A stretch of DNA of 64,000 nt from Edolisoma coerulescens (taxonomy: Eukaryota; Chordata; Aves; Passeriformes; Campephagidae), in NCBI GenBank assembly GCA_013397115.1, contig VWZW01007179.1, forward strand, positions 1,732,176 to 1,796,175, read 5' to 3'. The position numbers were made by a program, and so were the translations under genes. Of the stretch, positions 41,501 through 52,300 are shown piece by piece. The notes below the pieces were generated by a model, which saw only the letters and a list, made by a program, of their open reading frames with translations, had not been told where the DNA came from and ran no database searches. How positions within the stretch are numbered: the stretch's first letter is position 1; each line of letters begins with the position of its first letter.

Positions 41501-44500
41501 GGAGTTATCAGTGTTCTGTACTTGCAGAGCACGAATAACAAAACCTCGCTGAGAACTCACTGTAAGAAAAATCCATTCAATTTTCATCTTTCCTTTACCA
41601 TCTTAAAGATGTATGAAATATCTGAAACCAAGTTAATGAACAATTCTCACAAAACTACATAAAGAAAAAGTGCCCAACAGAGACTTGGACCTATGTCCAC
41701 AAAGGTGTAGTTCCTCTGGCCTAAAGACAGATAAGCATCTGAGACCTCCAATAATCTCAGCTGCAATCCATTGCTGATAATTACTAGGGAGAAATTTTTA
41801 TAGCCAACATTTTTCAAGTGACTATAAAACTTATCTTTAAGAGTAAGATTTAGGAGCCTAATCAGCCCTTTTATACTGATTTTAAAAAAATATTGAAAAC
41901 TACCTAGATTTTCCAGAGAAGCACTAAAGCCAGTGATTTATTTTGCTATCCAATTTAGCTGAAACTCATCACTATCTCTGGAGTAAGAGGTACATATCGT
42001 TTAGCATTCAAATCAGAACAGATTTTTTTTTTTTTTTCCTGAAACATAAGCCCAGGTTCCCAACCTTAGTGGCTGTAAACAGCTCTGAATGAGCCAATGC
42101 AGTGCTGCCTTCCCAGGTTTGCCAAGACCTCTGCTCTCTGCCATCCTCAAACAGCTGCAATATTGAGGAGACCAGGCTGTTCCACGCTGCCTTTCAGAAC
42201 CCCCAGGACAGCAGCCAAGCAGAGAAACACTATCACTCCCCTTCCTCCTCACTACTAGGCTGACTTGTAGAAGCAGAATTTAGAATAATTCCTACAGGAG
42301 ATGAACCTAAGAATGCAGAGATAAAGCGAAGATGTATTTTCTTTCACCAAATAGTTCCTTTCACCAGCTGAGCGCAGGATGCTCCAAAAAAAAAACCTGC
42401 TTCTTAGTGGCACATATGGAAGCTGGATGCCTTGGATGTGCTCCAAGCACAGTAGTCTGCTGAGAGTCCCTGAATGTCACCAGCAGCTGGGACAGGTTTT
42501 ACCATCAGGGCTGTGCCCTCCTGTGCCACATCTCTCCCCAGCAGTCCCTGGGTAATGAATGGCACTCATAAAAGCATTCACCTCATAATTCAATACTACA
42601 GGAAGTCCTTGGTTCAATGGGCATCTCCACATTTCCCTTCTTTACAGTTTGGGCAAATGGCTCAGTTAGAAGGTCTGAACACCAGAAATACACATTTGTA
42701 CTGCTTTTAAGCACAAGTCTAATAATAATGCATTGAATCCTATGTCAATAAAACCCTACAAAAGTGTCATTAAGGGTGGCAGCTAGCTCTCCTTTATGGT
42801 TTTATCAAGACAACGATTTGTTTGGCTTCAAAATAAAGCAAAGAAAAAAGAAAGGCTTAGGTCTGTCAAAACATTCTTTGACTGGTGTAGTCCTTCAGAA
42901 AAATCCATCCAGATTTTGTTTTTGCCAGCCTAATTAAAACTGTTAGTTGCACCTCAGAAATGGCAGATGATTTTTAAGTAATCATCCACTAAGTAACTAA
43001 TAGTGATTGCTGCTTAAAATATTTTAGGAAACAATTTTGTATTACAAAGAGATATAAAACATTTTTCTTTAGGAAAGAACCTAATGGACTGTGCTTAGTT
43101 CCCAAGGGACCGTTTTTTCCATGAGCACTTTTTTCAGAACAGTTTTTGTTATCTCATTTCTACACACACAGAGAGAATCCAACATCCTACACACTGCACA
43201 GGATCTGCTAACGTGAGGCAGGACTTCAGAAAGACATATTTAAATATTTGAAATTAATACTATTATATTTGACTTCAAGCCCCTGAAGAAGGGCTCATTA
43301 CTGCAGCACTGCTGTTAGGTGGAATTATAAGAGGAAAGAACAAACTATTTCATCTAGCCATAGGCAGGAAGATCATCACAATTAGCTACAGGAGGAGCAG
43401 TGAAGTCACCCAGGGAGTTCCTGAAGGCTGCACTTTGGGAAGGGACTCGTTCCTCTCCTCTGAACCATGTAGGAAAGTCCAGGTTCTAGACCAGCTAATT
43501 AAAAGCAAATCAAATTAGCCATAAGTACAGTCTGGTCAGAGCACAGTCACAATCCCTAACAGCCAGTGTTTTTAATACTCTACTTCATCAGCATAAAGGA
43601 AATATTTATAAAGGACACAATTTGAAGCAGTGCAATCCGTTCACATGCAGTGAATATTAGGCATGGAAGATGCAAGCCAGATGAAGAAAATTTGTTAAAC
43701 CCTCTGCAAGAATTTATGACAGAAGTCTTTACAGCCAGACCAGTTCTCTCTATACTAACCTGTGGTTTGCTTGGAAATTTTAAGTTTAGGAAAAGTCACA
43801 GAATGTCCTGAGCTGAAAGGGACCTAGAGGGATCATCAAGTCCAACTCCTAGTTCTGCACAGGACAGCCCCAAAAATCACACCATGTGCCTCAGAGCATT
43901 GTCCCAACATTTCTTGAACGCACAGGCTTGATGCTGTGACCACTGCCCTGGGGAGCCTGTTCAGTGCCCAGTCACCCTCTGATACCCAACCTAAACCTCC
44001 CCTGACACAGCTTCATCCTGTTCCCTCGGGTCCTGTGACTGGTAAAAGTGGTTAAATTAGTTTAATCTGTTTGCAGTAAGGATGGCTTCCTTTCCTGACA
44101 GCGAGTTCTGGGTTCCTCTGGGACATGAGATCAAAGAGCTGTCCTCCTCCTGTTCCCTCTCCCTGCTCCACTGATCACAACATGCAGGTCTTTATCAACA
44201 GACTGAAATAAATTGTTCATAGAAACAATTACATCATTAGTAAAAAGACAGATGCACAAATCCTTGCTCTTTTAAAGATAACAATGTCACAGTCTAATAT
44301 AAAAACCACATGGGATCTCGGCTTAAAAGCTGATAAAAATCAGCATGCAGGAAATATTCTGGGGGGAAAAAAAAAGATGAAGGAAAGCAAGAACTTCCCT
44401 GCAACAAAGGAAACGTCAGTGTAGTACGAAACACTCCGAACCTGCCGCAAACTAAGCGGAGACAGATCTCAATTCCCTGTCCAAGATGAGGGCACCTGGG

Positions 44501-45142
44501 AGGCACAGGCAGGGATGCTGCCCTGGCCCTCGGCTTCCCACAGTCAGAGCGGGCTCGGGGGCTTTGCAGGACCCCTCGGGAGACCGGGCTCTGCCGAGGC
44601 GGCCGGGCGGCACCGCCGGGGACTCTGCCCGGGGCTGGGGTCCCACCAGCTCCCCCCGGCCGCTTCACTCGCCGCCGCCCCGGAGGAGCAGCCCCGGGAG
44701 CCCCCGGCTCAGCCGCCCTCCGGCCCCGCGGCCAGCAGCCCCCCGGGCTGGCCTCCCCTCGGCGCCTCACGCCGGCCCCACCGCCGCGCCGGGCCCCGCA
44801 CCCCNNNNNNNNNNNNNNNNNNNNNNNNNNNNNNNNNNNNNNNNNNNNNNNNNNNNNNNNNNNNNNNNNNNNNNNNNNNNNNNNNNNNNNNNNNNNNNNN
44901 NNNNNNNNNNNNNNNNNNNNNNNNNNNNNNNNNNNNNNNNNNNNNNNNNNNNNNNNNNNNNNNNNNNNNNNNNNNNNNNNNNNNNNNNNNNNNNNNNNNN
45001 NNNNNNNNNNNNNNNNNNNNNNNNNNNNNNNNNNNNNNNNNNNNNNNNNNNNNNNNNNNNNNNNNNNNNNNNNNNNNNNNNNNNNNNNNNNNNNNNNNNN
45101 NNNNNNNNNNNNNNNNNNNNNNNNNNNNNNNNNNNNNNNNNN
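17369..45142 (-). CDS. MOSMO: MOSMO, modulator of smoothened protein (gene span; exon 1 hidden)
   Basis: MOSMO is a small multipass membrane protein. With MEGF8 and MGRN1 it lowers Smoothened at the cell surface and cilium, so it attenuates Hedgehog signalling. Exons 2 and 3, which I recognise as near identical to the human protein, encode 132 residues. Adding the expected 35-codon first exon gives the usual 167. Visible parts are the second to fourth membrane segments (TTLFFIIMGIISLTVTCGLL, ILFCMAALIFPIGFYI, SYVLFVLSIFFTIVGLLFAG) and the C-terminus KVCLPG. Exon 1, which should encode the N-terminal membrane segment, is not found in sequenced bases and most likely lies in the N gap at 44,805-45,142, inside the promoter CpG island. 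Intron 1 exceeds 20 kb. Confidence 0.95.
17554..24216 (-). other. MOSMO: MOSMO intron 2, no further gene seen
   Basis: About 6.7 kb of AT-rich intron. Its open frames are short, lack family resemblance and lack paired splice sites. No transposon or RNA gene was recognised. Confidence 0.75.
24217..24429 (-). CDS. MOSMO: MOSMO exon 2
   Basis: Seventy full codons starting ALTVGLVRQCQTIHGRDRTC, then IPPRLPPEWVTTLFFIIMGI, ISLTVTCGLLVASHWRREAT and KYARWIAFTG. Acceptor tattttcag; donor GGAA|gtaagt. Exon 1 must end in phase 1. Confidence 0.97.
27032..27067. repeat. Perfect inverted repeat, 13-base arms
   Basis: Arms aaagtgtcagatt and aatctgacacttt surround a 10-base loop. First of three hairpins in 250 bases of MOSMO intron 1. 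Confidence 0.9.
27171..27199. repeat. Inverted repeat, 13-base arms with one T/G wobble
   Basis: Arms catattcaaggtt and aaccttgagtatg, loop ttg. Second hairpin of the cluster. Confidence 0.88.
27251..27274. repeat. Perfect inverted repeat, 10-base arms
   Basis: Arms tttcacaaag and ctttgtgaaa, loop gtaa. Third hairpin of the cluster. Confidence 0.9.
31531..31575. repeat. 15-base tandem repeat, three copies
   Basis: Units ccttgttgtaagagt, ccttgttgtgagagt and cctccttgtaagatt follow each other without gaps in MOSMO intron 1. Confidence 0.85.
43797..44042 (-). mobile_element. CR1 LINE 3' fragment, minus orientation
   Basis: The plus strand reads as the complement of the CR1 3' region: it begins cacagaatgtcctgagctga (the degenerate terminal octamer side), continues through the typical gatcatcaagtccaactcct and ends near ggtcctgtgactggt. 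CR1 is the dominant LINE of birds. Weaker CR1-like sequence may continue to about 44,175 after a non-matching segment. The copy is 5' truncated with no coding capacity. Confidence 0.88.
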
Positions 45143-45345
45143 GGGGCATGTGGCGAGGGTGGGGTGGGCGGTGCCCCTGGGCGGGCCTGGCGTGAGGGGC
45201 GGGCGGTGCCCGCGGACCCCGCCGCGCCCGGTCAGCGCCCGGGTCCGGCCCGGGGAGCCCCAGCGCCTGCCCCGGCGCCTGGTGCTTCGCGGCTCTCGTG
45301 CATCGCGATCCCCAGAGGTGTTTTGGAACCGAGAATGAGCCGCTC
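44480..45345. promoter_or_regulatory. MOSMO: CpG island containing the MOSMO promoter, shared head to head with PDZD9
   Basis: CpG-dense sequence on both sides of the N gap. MOSMO runs leftward from here and PDZD9 rightward, the same head-to-head layout I remember from human. The centre of the island is unsequenced, so start sites cannot be placed. Confidence 0.7.
44805..45142. other. Assembly gap of 338 N
   Basis: A run of N in the heart of a GC-rich island, probably a sequencing dropout. The MOSMO start codon and N-terminal transmembrane exon are expected here. Confidence 0.95.
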
Positions 45346-45377
45346 GGTCAGTACCAAGGGCTGGGGAACGGTCACAG
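45335..45377 (+). CDS. PDZD9: Candidate first coding exon of PDZD9
   Basis: An ATG in the CpG island opens MSRSVSTKGWGTVT and reaches a donor-like ACAG|gtctgt in phase 1, which would join in frame to the PDZ exon at 46,631. I do not recognise these residues from PDZD9 orthologues; the case rests on position and phase alone. Confidence 0.2.
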
Positions 45378-46630
45378 GTCTGTGTTGACCACAAAAACTG
45401 CCTTGTGTTTCTCGAGTCACTGCTCTCTATCCCTTTGCAAGGTTGGGCATGAGGTGGGATTCCAGAGCTGCTTCTGTAGCACTGATGAGAACGGGAGCAG
45501 TGGAAGGACTGAAGTTTGGCGGCTGTGGAGCCCCTCAGAAGCGCTACATGGCGTTGTGTCTGTGCTGTGTCTTTGGAAGGAAATCTAATTAATTGTGACT
45601 GGAAATCTCACCCAAATACAGCCATTTTTGATGGCCTGCTTTTCCATGGATTCAGCCATAGAACTGTGGGGAATCTGTGGCCAATAAATGAACAATGCAC
45701 CAGATGTGGGAAACCAGCCCAGTTTCGGCCACAAAAGCTCCGTGCCTTCGATACTGTCATTCTGGTATGGGAATGCTGAAGTAAATGAACCAAACAGCCC
45801 CCACATCTACAGGTACTTGGAAAATATCTAATTGCTTGCATAATTTTTTCCTTTCCAACAGTGAACACCCACCTGTTTTTCCCAGAGCAGCACAACCGGT
45901 CTATACAGAACATACCGGGAAGCCAAGTGGGCGATTGTCTGTGCTGTTTATTTTTATATTAGTATTTTATGTAGATGGCAGACTATACAAACAAAATGGA
46001 GATATCAGTAAAGTAATCCTAAAGTGTTCAACAGCAATCGGTAGGATTTGTTATTTGGAGGACAAGCCCTGTACTTGCCTCCCACTGAAATCACCTATAC
46101 TTGACAAATTTTCGTAAGGGTGGAGAAAATATAAGGCTTTTGATGAAAAATAGCTGAAATTATTCCCTTTAAACCAGAAAAAATTGGTGCATGGAAGAAA
46201 TAGTGATTTGAAAAATCAATTTGCTGTAGGCATGCAGTATTTTCTTTAAGTCCTCAATAGCTGGAAACTCCTCTGTTCTGCTATTTTGTGCCCTGTTCCC
46301 TACCTTCCCTGAATATATTGCCCTTAGTAATGAATACTTAAGTAACAGCACTATCGCTCCTTCTCTTGGCAAAATGTGTGACTTCTTAAGAAATAAGTTT
46401 CTAAGTAAAAATACTTTCAGTGTATTTATTTGCAGAAGGCAAGTTTATGGAGTCTTTTGGCAGCAATTCAGCACACAATGCCAGTCTAAAGAAGTAACTG
46501 AGGATGAGAGGCTTAAGTGTTTGGACACTTATGAATGGGGACAGCACCTGCTCAAATGTCTCCTTAAACCTTTTATTGAAGCATGATATCACACTTTCAG
46601 CTAGTAAAGTTTTCCTCTCACTTTTCAAAG

Positions 46631-46807
46631 GGCAGTTGAGAGCACTGGAAATCTTCTCTCAGCACACACAGATTGCAGCATTGATGGCAGATACTAGGAT
46701 GGATGAACAAGGATTAGCTCTCACAGTGGTACAGGATGGGCCGTATCTCCAGATAACAAGCCTTGTTGAAAAAAGCTCTGCAGCTAATGATGGAAAGCTG
46801 AAACCAG
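46631..46807 (+). CDS. PDZD9: PDZD9 exon encoding the first half of the PDZ domain
   Basis: The translation MDEQGLALTVVQDGPYLQIT then SLVEKSSAANDGKLKPG strongly resembles mammalian PDZD9 (GPYLQIT, AANDGKLQPG). GLAL stands where the carboxylate-binding GLGF-type loop of a PDZ domain sits. The donor CCAG|gtaaaa is in phase 1, the position where the mammalian exon leads on to a DVL strand. The 5' edge is uncertain: ttcaaag at 46,630 or ctctcag at 46,662 could be the acceptor. The gene lies between MOSMO and UQCRC2 and runs against UQCRC2, as in mammals. PDZD9 has no well-defined function. No second half of the domain was found downstream. Confidence 0.75.
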
Positions 46808-49114
46808 GTAAAAAGAACCAATAGTGATATTAAAATTTAATAGCATTGAAAATATCCTTGTTCTGCATTTATGCTTTGAGCCTGTCTCTGATTTATTTAC
46901 ACTTACACAGATCAAAAGAAACTCAGTTTGAAATTACAGAGAAAAGAAACTAGCACAAACTGTATAAAGCTCAGTGCCAGCATTCCACTGTGATGAAATA
47001 CCTGTGATCTTAAAATAGCTGATATGGTGACTGTTCCATAAGCAGATCAAGATTTAAGTCTATACATTGTTTTCCAGCAAACACAGATTTCCTATTCATC
47101 AGCACACTTTTCCAAAAAATATTTTGACTATTACCTTTATGTAGCAACTAAACTTGAATATCATTCTTTATTCAGTGCATTATTGTTCAAGTAATTTCAC
47201 TCTACAAGTAACACAAATCTTCCCAAGGCTTGAAATTAATTTGCCTTATTGTTTGCTTTTTATTTCTCTTTATTTCACAGAGTAGTTATGAAGTGGCAAT
47301 GGACTAATCTCTGTGCTTTAACAATCCACACAGGTGTTCATTTGCTAAACGTTTTAAACCTGAAATGAACCATATCAGTACTAGCAGACTATTACCAGTT
47401 ATTAAAGGTTTCTTGTGGAACATCTGCCACCTGTATTAAACTTGAAATTGAAAGCTCTGTAAATGTGAGTGCTTCACGTGGGTCCCCAGCCCAATTACAT
47501 TAAACTCATGAACTGCACTTTGGGGACAATACTCTGCTATGGTAATTCCCAGCATGAAATTGTCTCTAACATTGAAATCTATGAAGCGAAGACTGGAGCG
47601 TAATGAAGTAATTTAGAAATTTACTGGCTGTACAGTGAAAATGCATATCTTTAAATTAGAACCATTTTCCTAGCAGTGCCTTTATAGTTCGGGCCATCCT
47701 TTCTAAAGAACTGCAAGCACCACGAAGAAAGATCTACTTGCTTGATGAAATAAAAACCACTGAGTGGAGTTCTTAGCCTCTTCTCAGGAAAAAGGGTTTG
47801 CACTTTTGATCTGAGTATAAAAATCAGTGGAAAAATCTAGAGCATAAATTTGAACTTAATACTTTTTTATTATTTTCTTAAGACATGATAGCTCATCCGT
47901 TCCCTGAAAAAAAATCCCTTTGATATACAAAAGTGTATGTATGATACTGACTTGGTTGTTGGTTTGTTTGGGTTTGTGTTTTTATCCATCTATAATTAGA
48001 ATACTAATCATTGAATATTAAGAATATGCATCACTGAAACTAAGTAGTTCTATTTGCAACAATTTGAAGAAGGCAAGCTCCAAAAGCATTTTCAATTAAG
48101 GCTACAAGGAGTCAAATTATTTACAGCATGGGATGTGTTTGCTTTACTGCAGCAAGTACTGAAAGGTTTAAAGTGGGTTGAGGACTTGCAACAAGGAGGC
48201 ACAAATGTACTATTTGGGAGCTTTTCTTGCAGTGAATTAGATTTTATCTTTATGGACTTTTTTTTTCCCCAGTTGCTTAAGATGAGTATAATCTGTAATG
48301 TTTCAAACTTTCTTAAAAGAACAATTTTATTACTGCTTGTAACTTGAATGAGCTGGTGCCACTCTGCTGACTGTAAGAGGAGGTAGACATTAACAGAGGT
48401 AGTGGGAGGTACTAATGTCCTAAAATCCTGCAGTTACTCACCCAACTGGCGTGGAGGCTGCTGCATTGTGCAATCCTGAATTCGAAGCCAGTGGTGTTTG
48501 ACCTCCTTCACGCTGGGCTGTGGGAAACGAGACCTCTTCCTCCTGCCCTTCTGTATCACATACATCCTGTCTGTAAGAATTTGCTTTGCTTCAGAACAGC
48601 TCAAAACTTGGCTTCTTCAAACCCCAGATTTCTTATGATGTATTGGATCCGTTTTCTTTTAATATATGCCTAGACTTAAAACAAAATTTATGTCCTATGA
48701 TATTTCAAATTATGTATTATTATATATGGCTAATCCCTTCAAAGATGTCTTCCAGTGCTACTTGTGAAGAAGTCACTGAAAACCAAAACATCTGCTAGTC
48801 CCAGGCAAGTAGGAATTGCAAGCTCTAAGAAAGTCTAATATATTCAGCTTTGTCTGAAGGCAAGTTTCTTCATTTAATTGATATAAGGATGGTAGAGACA
48901 ATCTATCATGAACTTTTCCTGAATACACAAGAATACATGGATAACTAGTGGTAATTACAGCATTTGTCTTCATTGCAGTGATCATTTTTTATATATTTAT
49001 TTTTTTACGTTGACCAAAACTCACCTTGTTTTTGCACTGTAGTTTTTACCTTGTGTACACAACCAGACCTATCAGCCTTTTATATACCATTTTCAGTGAA
49101 AAAAACTTCTACAC
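46808..49114 (+). other. Interval downstream of the PDZD9 exon, no exon recognised
   Basis: This 2.3 kb should hold the rest of PDZD9. I checked AG sites followed by a phase-1 continuation. Those after 46,910, 47,085, 47,280 and 47,882 give short peptides ending in stops, with no GHANVLG-like PDZ core. One 97-codon open frame at 48,054-48,347 has no family resemblance. Confidence 0.6.
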
Positions 49115-49281
49115 AGAATGTATGAACTCAGCACTTTATTTGATGAGTGCAAGCCCACAATTACTCCAGATTAATTTTCTGAAAGAACTGAATTCATAAA
49201 TAACAAGTTAATAATAATTCATTTAGAACATAGGTGACTTAGAGCTCAGGTCCATCTTGATACTGCATCCCAGATTTGTTT
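49115..49281 (-). other. UQCRC2: UQCRC2 3' UTR with AATAAA
   Basis: A minus-strand AATAAA at 49,135-49,140, about 145 bases after the stop, implies a short 3' UTR ending near 49,115. Confidence 0.65.
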
Positions 49282-49365
49282 TTACAGCTCATCAAGAAAA
49301 GGAGTATTTCCCAAATCTCCAGTAGCTGCCATTGATTTCTTCCCACTGATGAACTTCTTTGCAGC
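49282..49365 (-). CDS. UQCRC2: UQCRC2 last coding exon
   Basis: AAKKFISGKKSMAATGDLGN then TPFLDEL and TAA at 49,282-49,284. Matches the conserved GHTPF(V/L)DEL end of the family. Confidence 0.96.
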   Translation of the reverse strand, partial: AAKKFISGKKSMAATGDLGNTPFLDEL

Positions 49366-52300
49366 CTGAAAATAAATCAGGAAAGTGGAGATGAGGAAAT
49401 ATGCACTACAACAGAGCTGATGCTACTCATAGCCTCAGCTTCAAGTTACTAAAACAAAGGACAAATCCTGGCACTACTATAATATACCATCATATAAACA
49501 AACCTCCTTTTGCTCTATAAACCTAATTGCTTCTAATGCAGCTGCTCATTATCATCTAAACAGAAATGGCAGATTGACAGTTGGGTATAAAAGGCATAAA
49601 CTCTAAAAATGGTTATTCCTGAAATAATTATTACACTGTATTTTATGGTGTATCTCATTACTACGAAAGCTACTGCTAGTTGCTGCTGCAATACAAATAA
49701 GCAATGACTGGGAAAAAACAGATTTTATATCTCAGAATTTCTCTTTATGATGGATTTCTAGAAATTTGCTTCACATATAAGCAACAAGGTAATGTGCAGT
49801 AGCAACAAAGTTACATCAATTTATCACCGAAAGCCTAATTGTTTTATTGAACACACCCATTATTCCAGACTCAGGAATCCTAAAAACCTTGACACAGAAT
49901 CACCTGCACTAGAACTAATATGAAATTTTCCATGAATATTAGTTGGCAGTTTTGATAAATTTAAGTGAAGAAGACGAGAATCTTACATAATTCCCAGCTA
50001 CTCTAGTTTTACAGTGTATTGGATTAAAGAGTCTTCTGTTAATAAAGTAAGTGAAGACATCAAAAGATACCCAGCTGGGATTTGTAAATGAGCTGCCTTT
50101 TCTAATTTTAAAGATAGTATACGTGTGTGTTTATAAACACACAGAAATGAGCATCAGTTTTCCATAAAAAACCCGACACAGCAATTAAGGAACACCTGTA
50201 GATGCTGACACATACTTACATTCACAACATCAGCAGTGGCTACAGAGTCGATTTTTTGAGCAGCAACAGATGGGGATGTGTGTGTGCCAGAAACCAGGGA
50301 CTCGGAGCCAATTTCATTCAGTAACCCTTTTGAGGTCTCCACCGACATCAAATAGTTGGCTTTCAGCTGATTTCTGCCATCAAACAAAGCATCAAGAATG
50401 AGCAAGCCTCTAAGTCCTGCTGTCACCTTCCCCACCACCCCATAAATACAATGAGGTTTTGGTCCTTTTAAACTTTTCAAGACTCCATTTTGAAAGGTTT
50501 CCCTTTCCTAACAGGGAAGGATTCTGCAGTTAGGAAAGAGGCACCACAAACAGACCATAAAAATGACAGGTACTGGAACACCTACTGCCTCCCCACACAG
50601 TCAGAAGATCTCTAGCTCAGGATTTGTTTCTGTCTGAAGTAACTAATGCAGTTAGACAAACTATCAAGTTAAATGTAATTTTCTCATCAAGAACAGATGC
50701 ACACAGAGCAATTTTGTCCTAAGTGACAATGAAGCAGTGAATGTAAATGGTCAGGCTCCTCCTGTAATAGTTCCATGTTTTGTTAAAAGACAGTGAGTTT
50801 ATGTTTCTTTTGTTTCTTGCAGAATCACTGTTATATATGAAAACCTTATTTTTATAAGCCAGTCCTCATATTCTGAAGACAAAAAGATAGAAACTGATTT
50901 ATTCCAATAGTGCATTATTTAGTAGCTTGGTATTTCTGATTGAATTGCCAGACTCTGCAAATAGAACTGACTGGGTTTGGGGCTTTTCTTTTTCAATAAA
51001 GGAAAAAGAGGAACACAGGAAATATATGAAGCCATTCCAGAAGGGAAACGCCTAAAAAAAAAGAAAATTAGCCACAGCAGCACTGTGTGTAACTCTCTAA
51101 TACTAGGCAGCTTTGTTAAAAAAAAAAAAAGAACAAAACAAGAAACCACAAAACCCTCAACACATGAAACAAATAATGCCCAGTATAAAAGTCCAGAATC
51201 CACCATTTAGCTACTAGTAACTAAGGCAGAACCAATGTGCCTCGGCTATCATATTTTGTGTAATTATGCTTTACATGGAGTCTTTGTAGGTATTTCATAC
51301 ATGCAACAGACAATATTTTCATTTTGCTACTCGAGTCTGTATTATATTGTTGTATTGCACAACTGCAGTTTTAAAAGCTCAATGCAGTTTAACACTACTT
51401 GGAGACCCCTTCCCCCAAATACTCCTAGGGGCATGCATTTCAAACACTTGGTATAACATCACTAATTCAGTGCTTTACACTTGCAGACCCTCATTACTCT
51501 TTTTGTTTGAAGATGGCACAGATTGCTTATTATAATTGTTCTGGGAATTGCCCAGTGTAACTGCAAAGGGAATTACTTCAATAATGCAATTTAGGATTCT
51601 AATTCAAATACATCTTAATACTACAGAGTATGATTAAAACGACAGCATCTGCTGACACTTGCTAATTTCATACATTGAAACAGCCTTCAGAAAATATTAA
51701 CACTTCTCTCACAAGTTTTTATTAGGAAATAACACTCCTGGAGAATCCGTACAGCTTTGCAAAAGAATACTGACAGGGGCTCAGTTTTAATGTAGGACTG
51801 CGAGCAGTTCCCCATGGAAATAATTACAGGATAAGCTCTGCTGTACAGAATAGTCTGAGTGTTTGACAAGTAGCTGCATGTTAAGAACTTCTCTTTACAG
51901 CACATGAGAGTTCTTTACACACTTACTTGGCCGTTGTGACATCGGCATCGGTGACACCGCCCTGAGCAACTGCCTTTACCTGGTTCAAAGCAGCTTTAAT
52001 GACCTGAGGAAAATTAAATAATTTAAGATTTCTTCCCACATTAAATTTCAACATGTTACTTCTACTATCTGACATCTTGGAAACTTCAAGGGAAGAGCAG
52101 CTGACAATGTGAGGATTATCTGCCTGAACACAATTCTGAGCAGTTTTATAAAAAAAATAAAACCAGTGTAATGAATGCCCAAAAATGCACAAAAACCAGT
52201 GTGGATTTCAACTGCACCACTGCATTACTTTATATGGTCTCATCTTTTTTCATGAAAGTGTTCAGTTCTGCCAGCTTCAAGAGACAGCATGTTCTTCACC

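Larger units (their letters stand above)
24430..44480 (-). other. MOSMO: MOSMO intron 1
   Basis: Roughly 20 kb without any exon I can support on either strand. It holds a CR1 fragment at its 5' side (43,797), a cluster of hairpins near 27,030-27,275 and a short 15-base tandem repeat at 31,531. Regulatory elements may be present but cannot be judged from one sequence. Confidence 0.75.

Noticed and set aside
42021..42240. Oligo-T followed by GC-richer sequence, like a reverse-oriented retrocopy tail
   Set aside because: No open frame, no AATAAA before the tail and no target-site duplication seen; not supportable.
17554..44480. tRNA, snRNA, microRNA or CRISPR-like arrays in the large introns
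   Set aside because: No cloverleaf, no recognisable snRNA promoter or sequence and no regularly spaced direct repeats were seen. The hairpins near 27 kb are reported separately without a class.
48054..48347. 97-codon open frame downstream of the PDZD9 exon
   Set aside because: Considered as a diverged second PDZ exon, but it lacks the PDZ core pattern and a clear acceptor.
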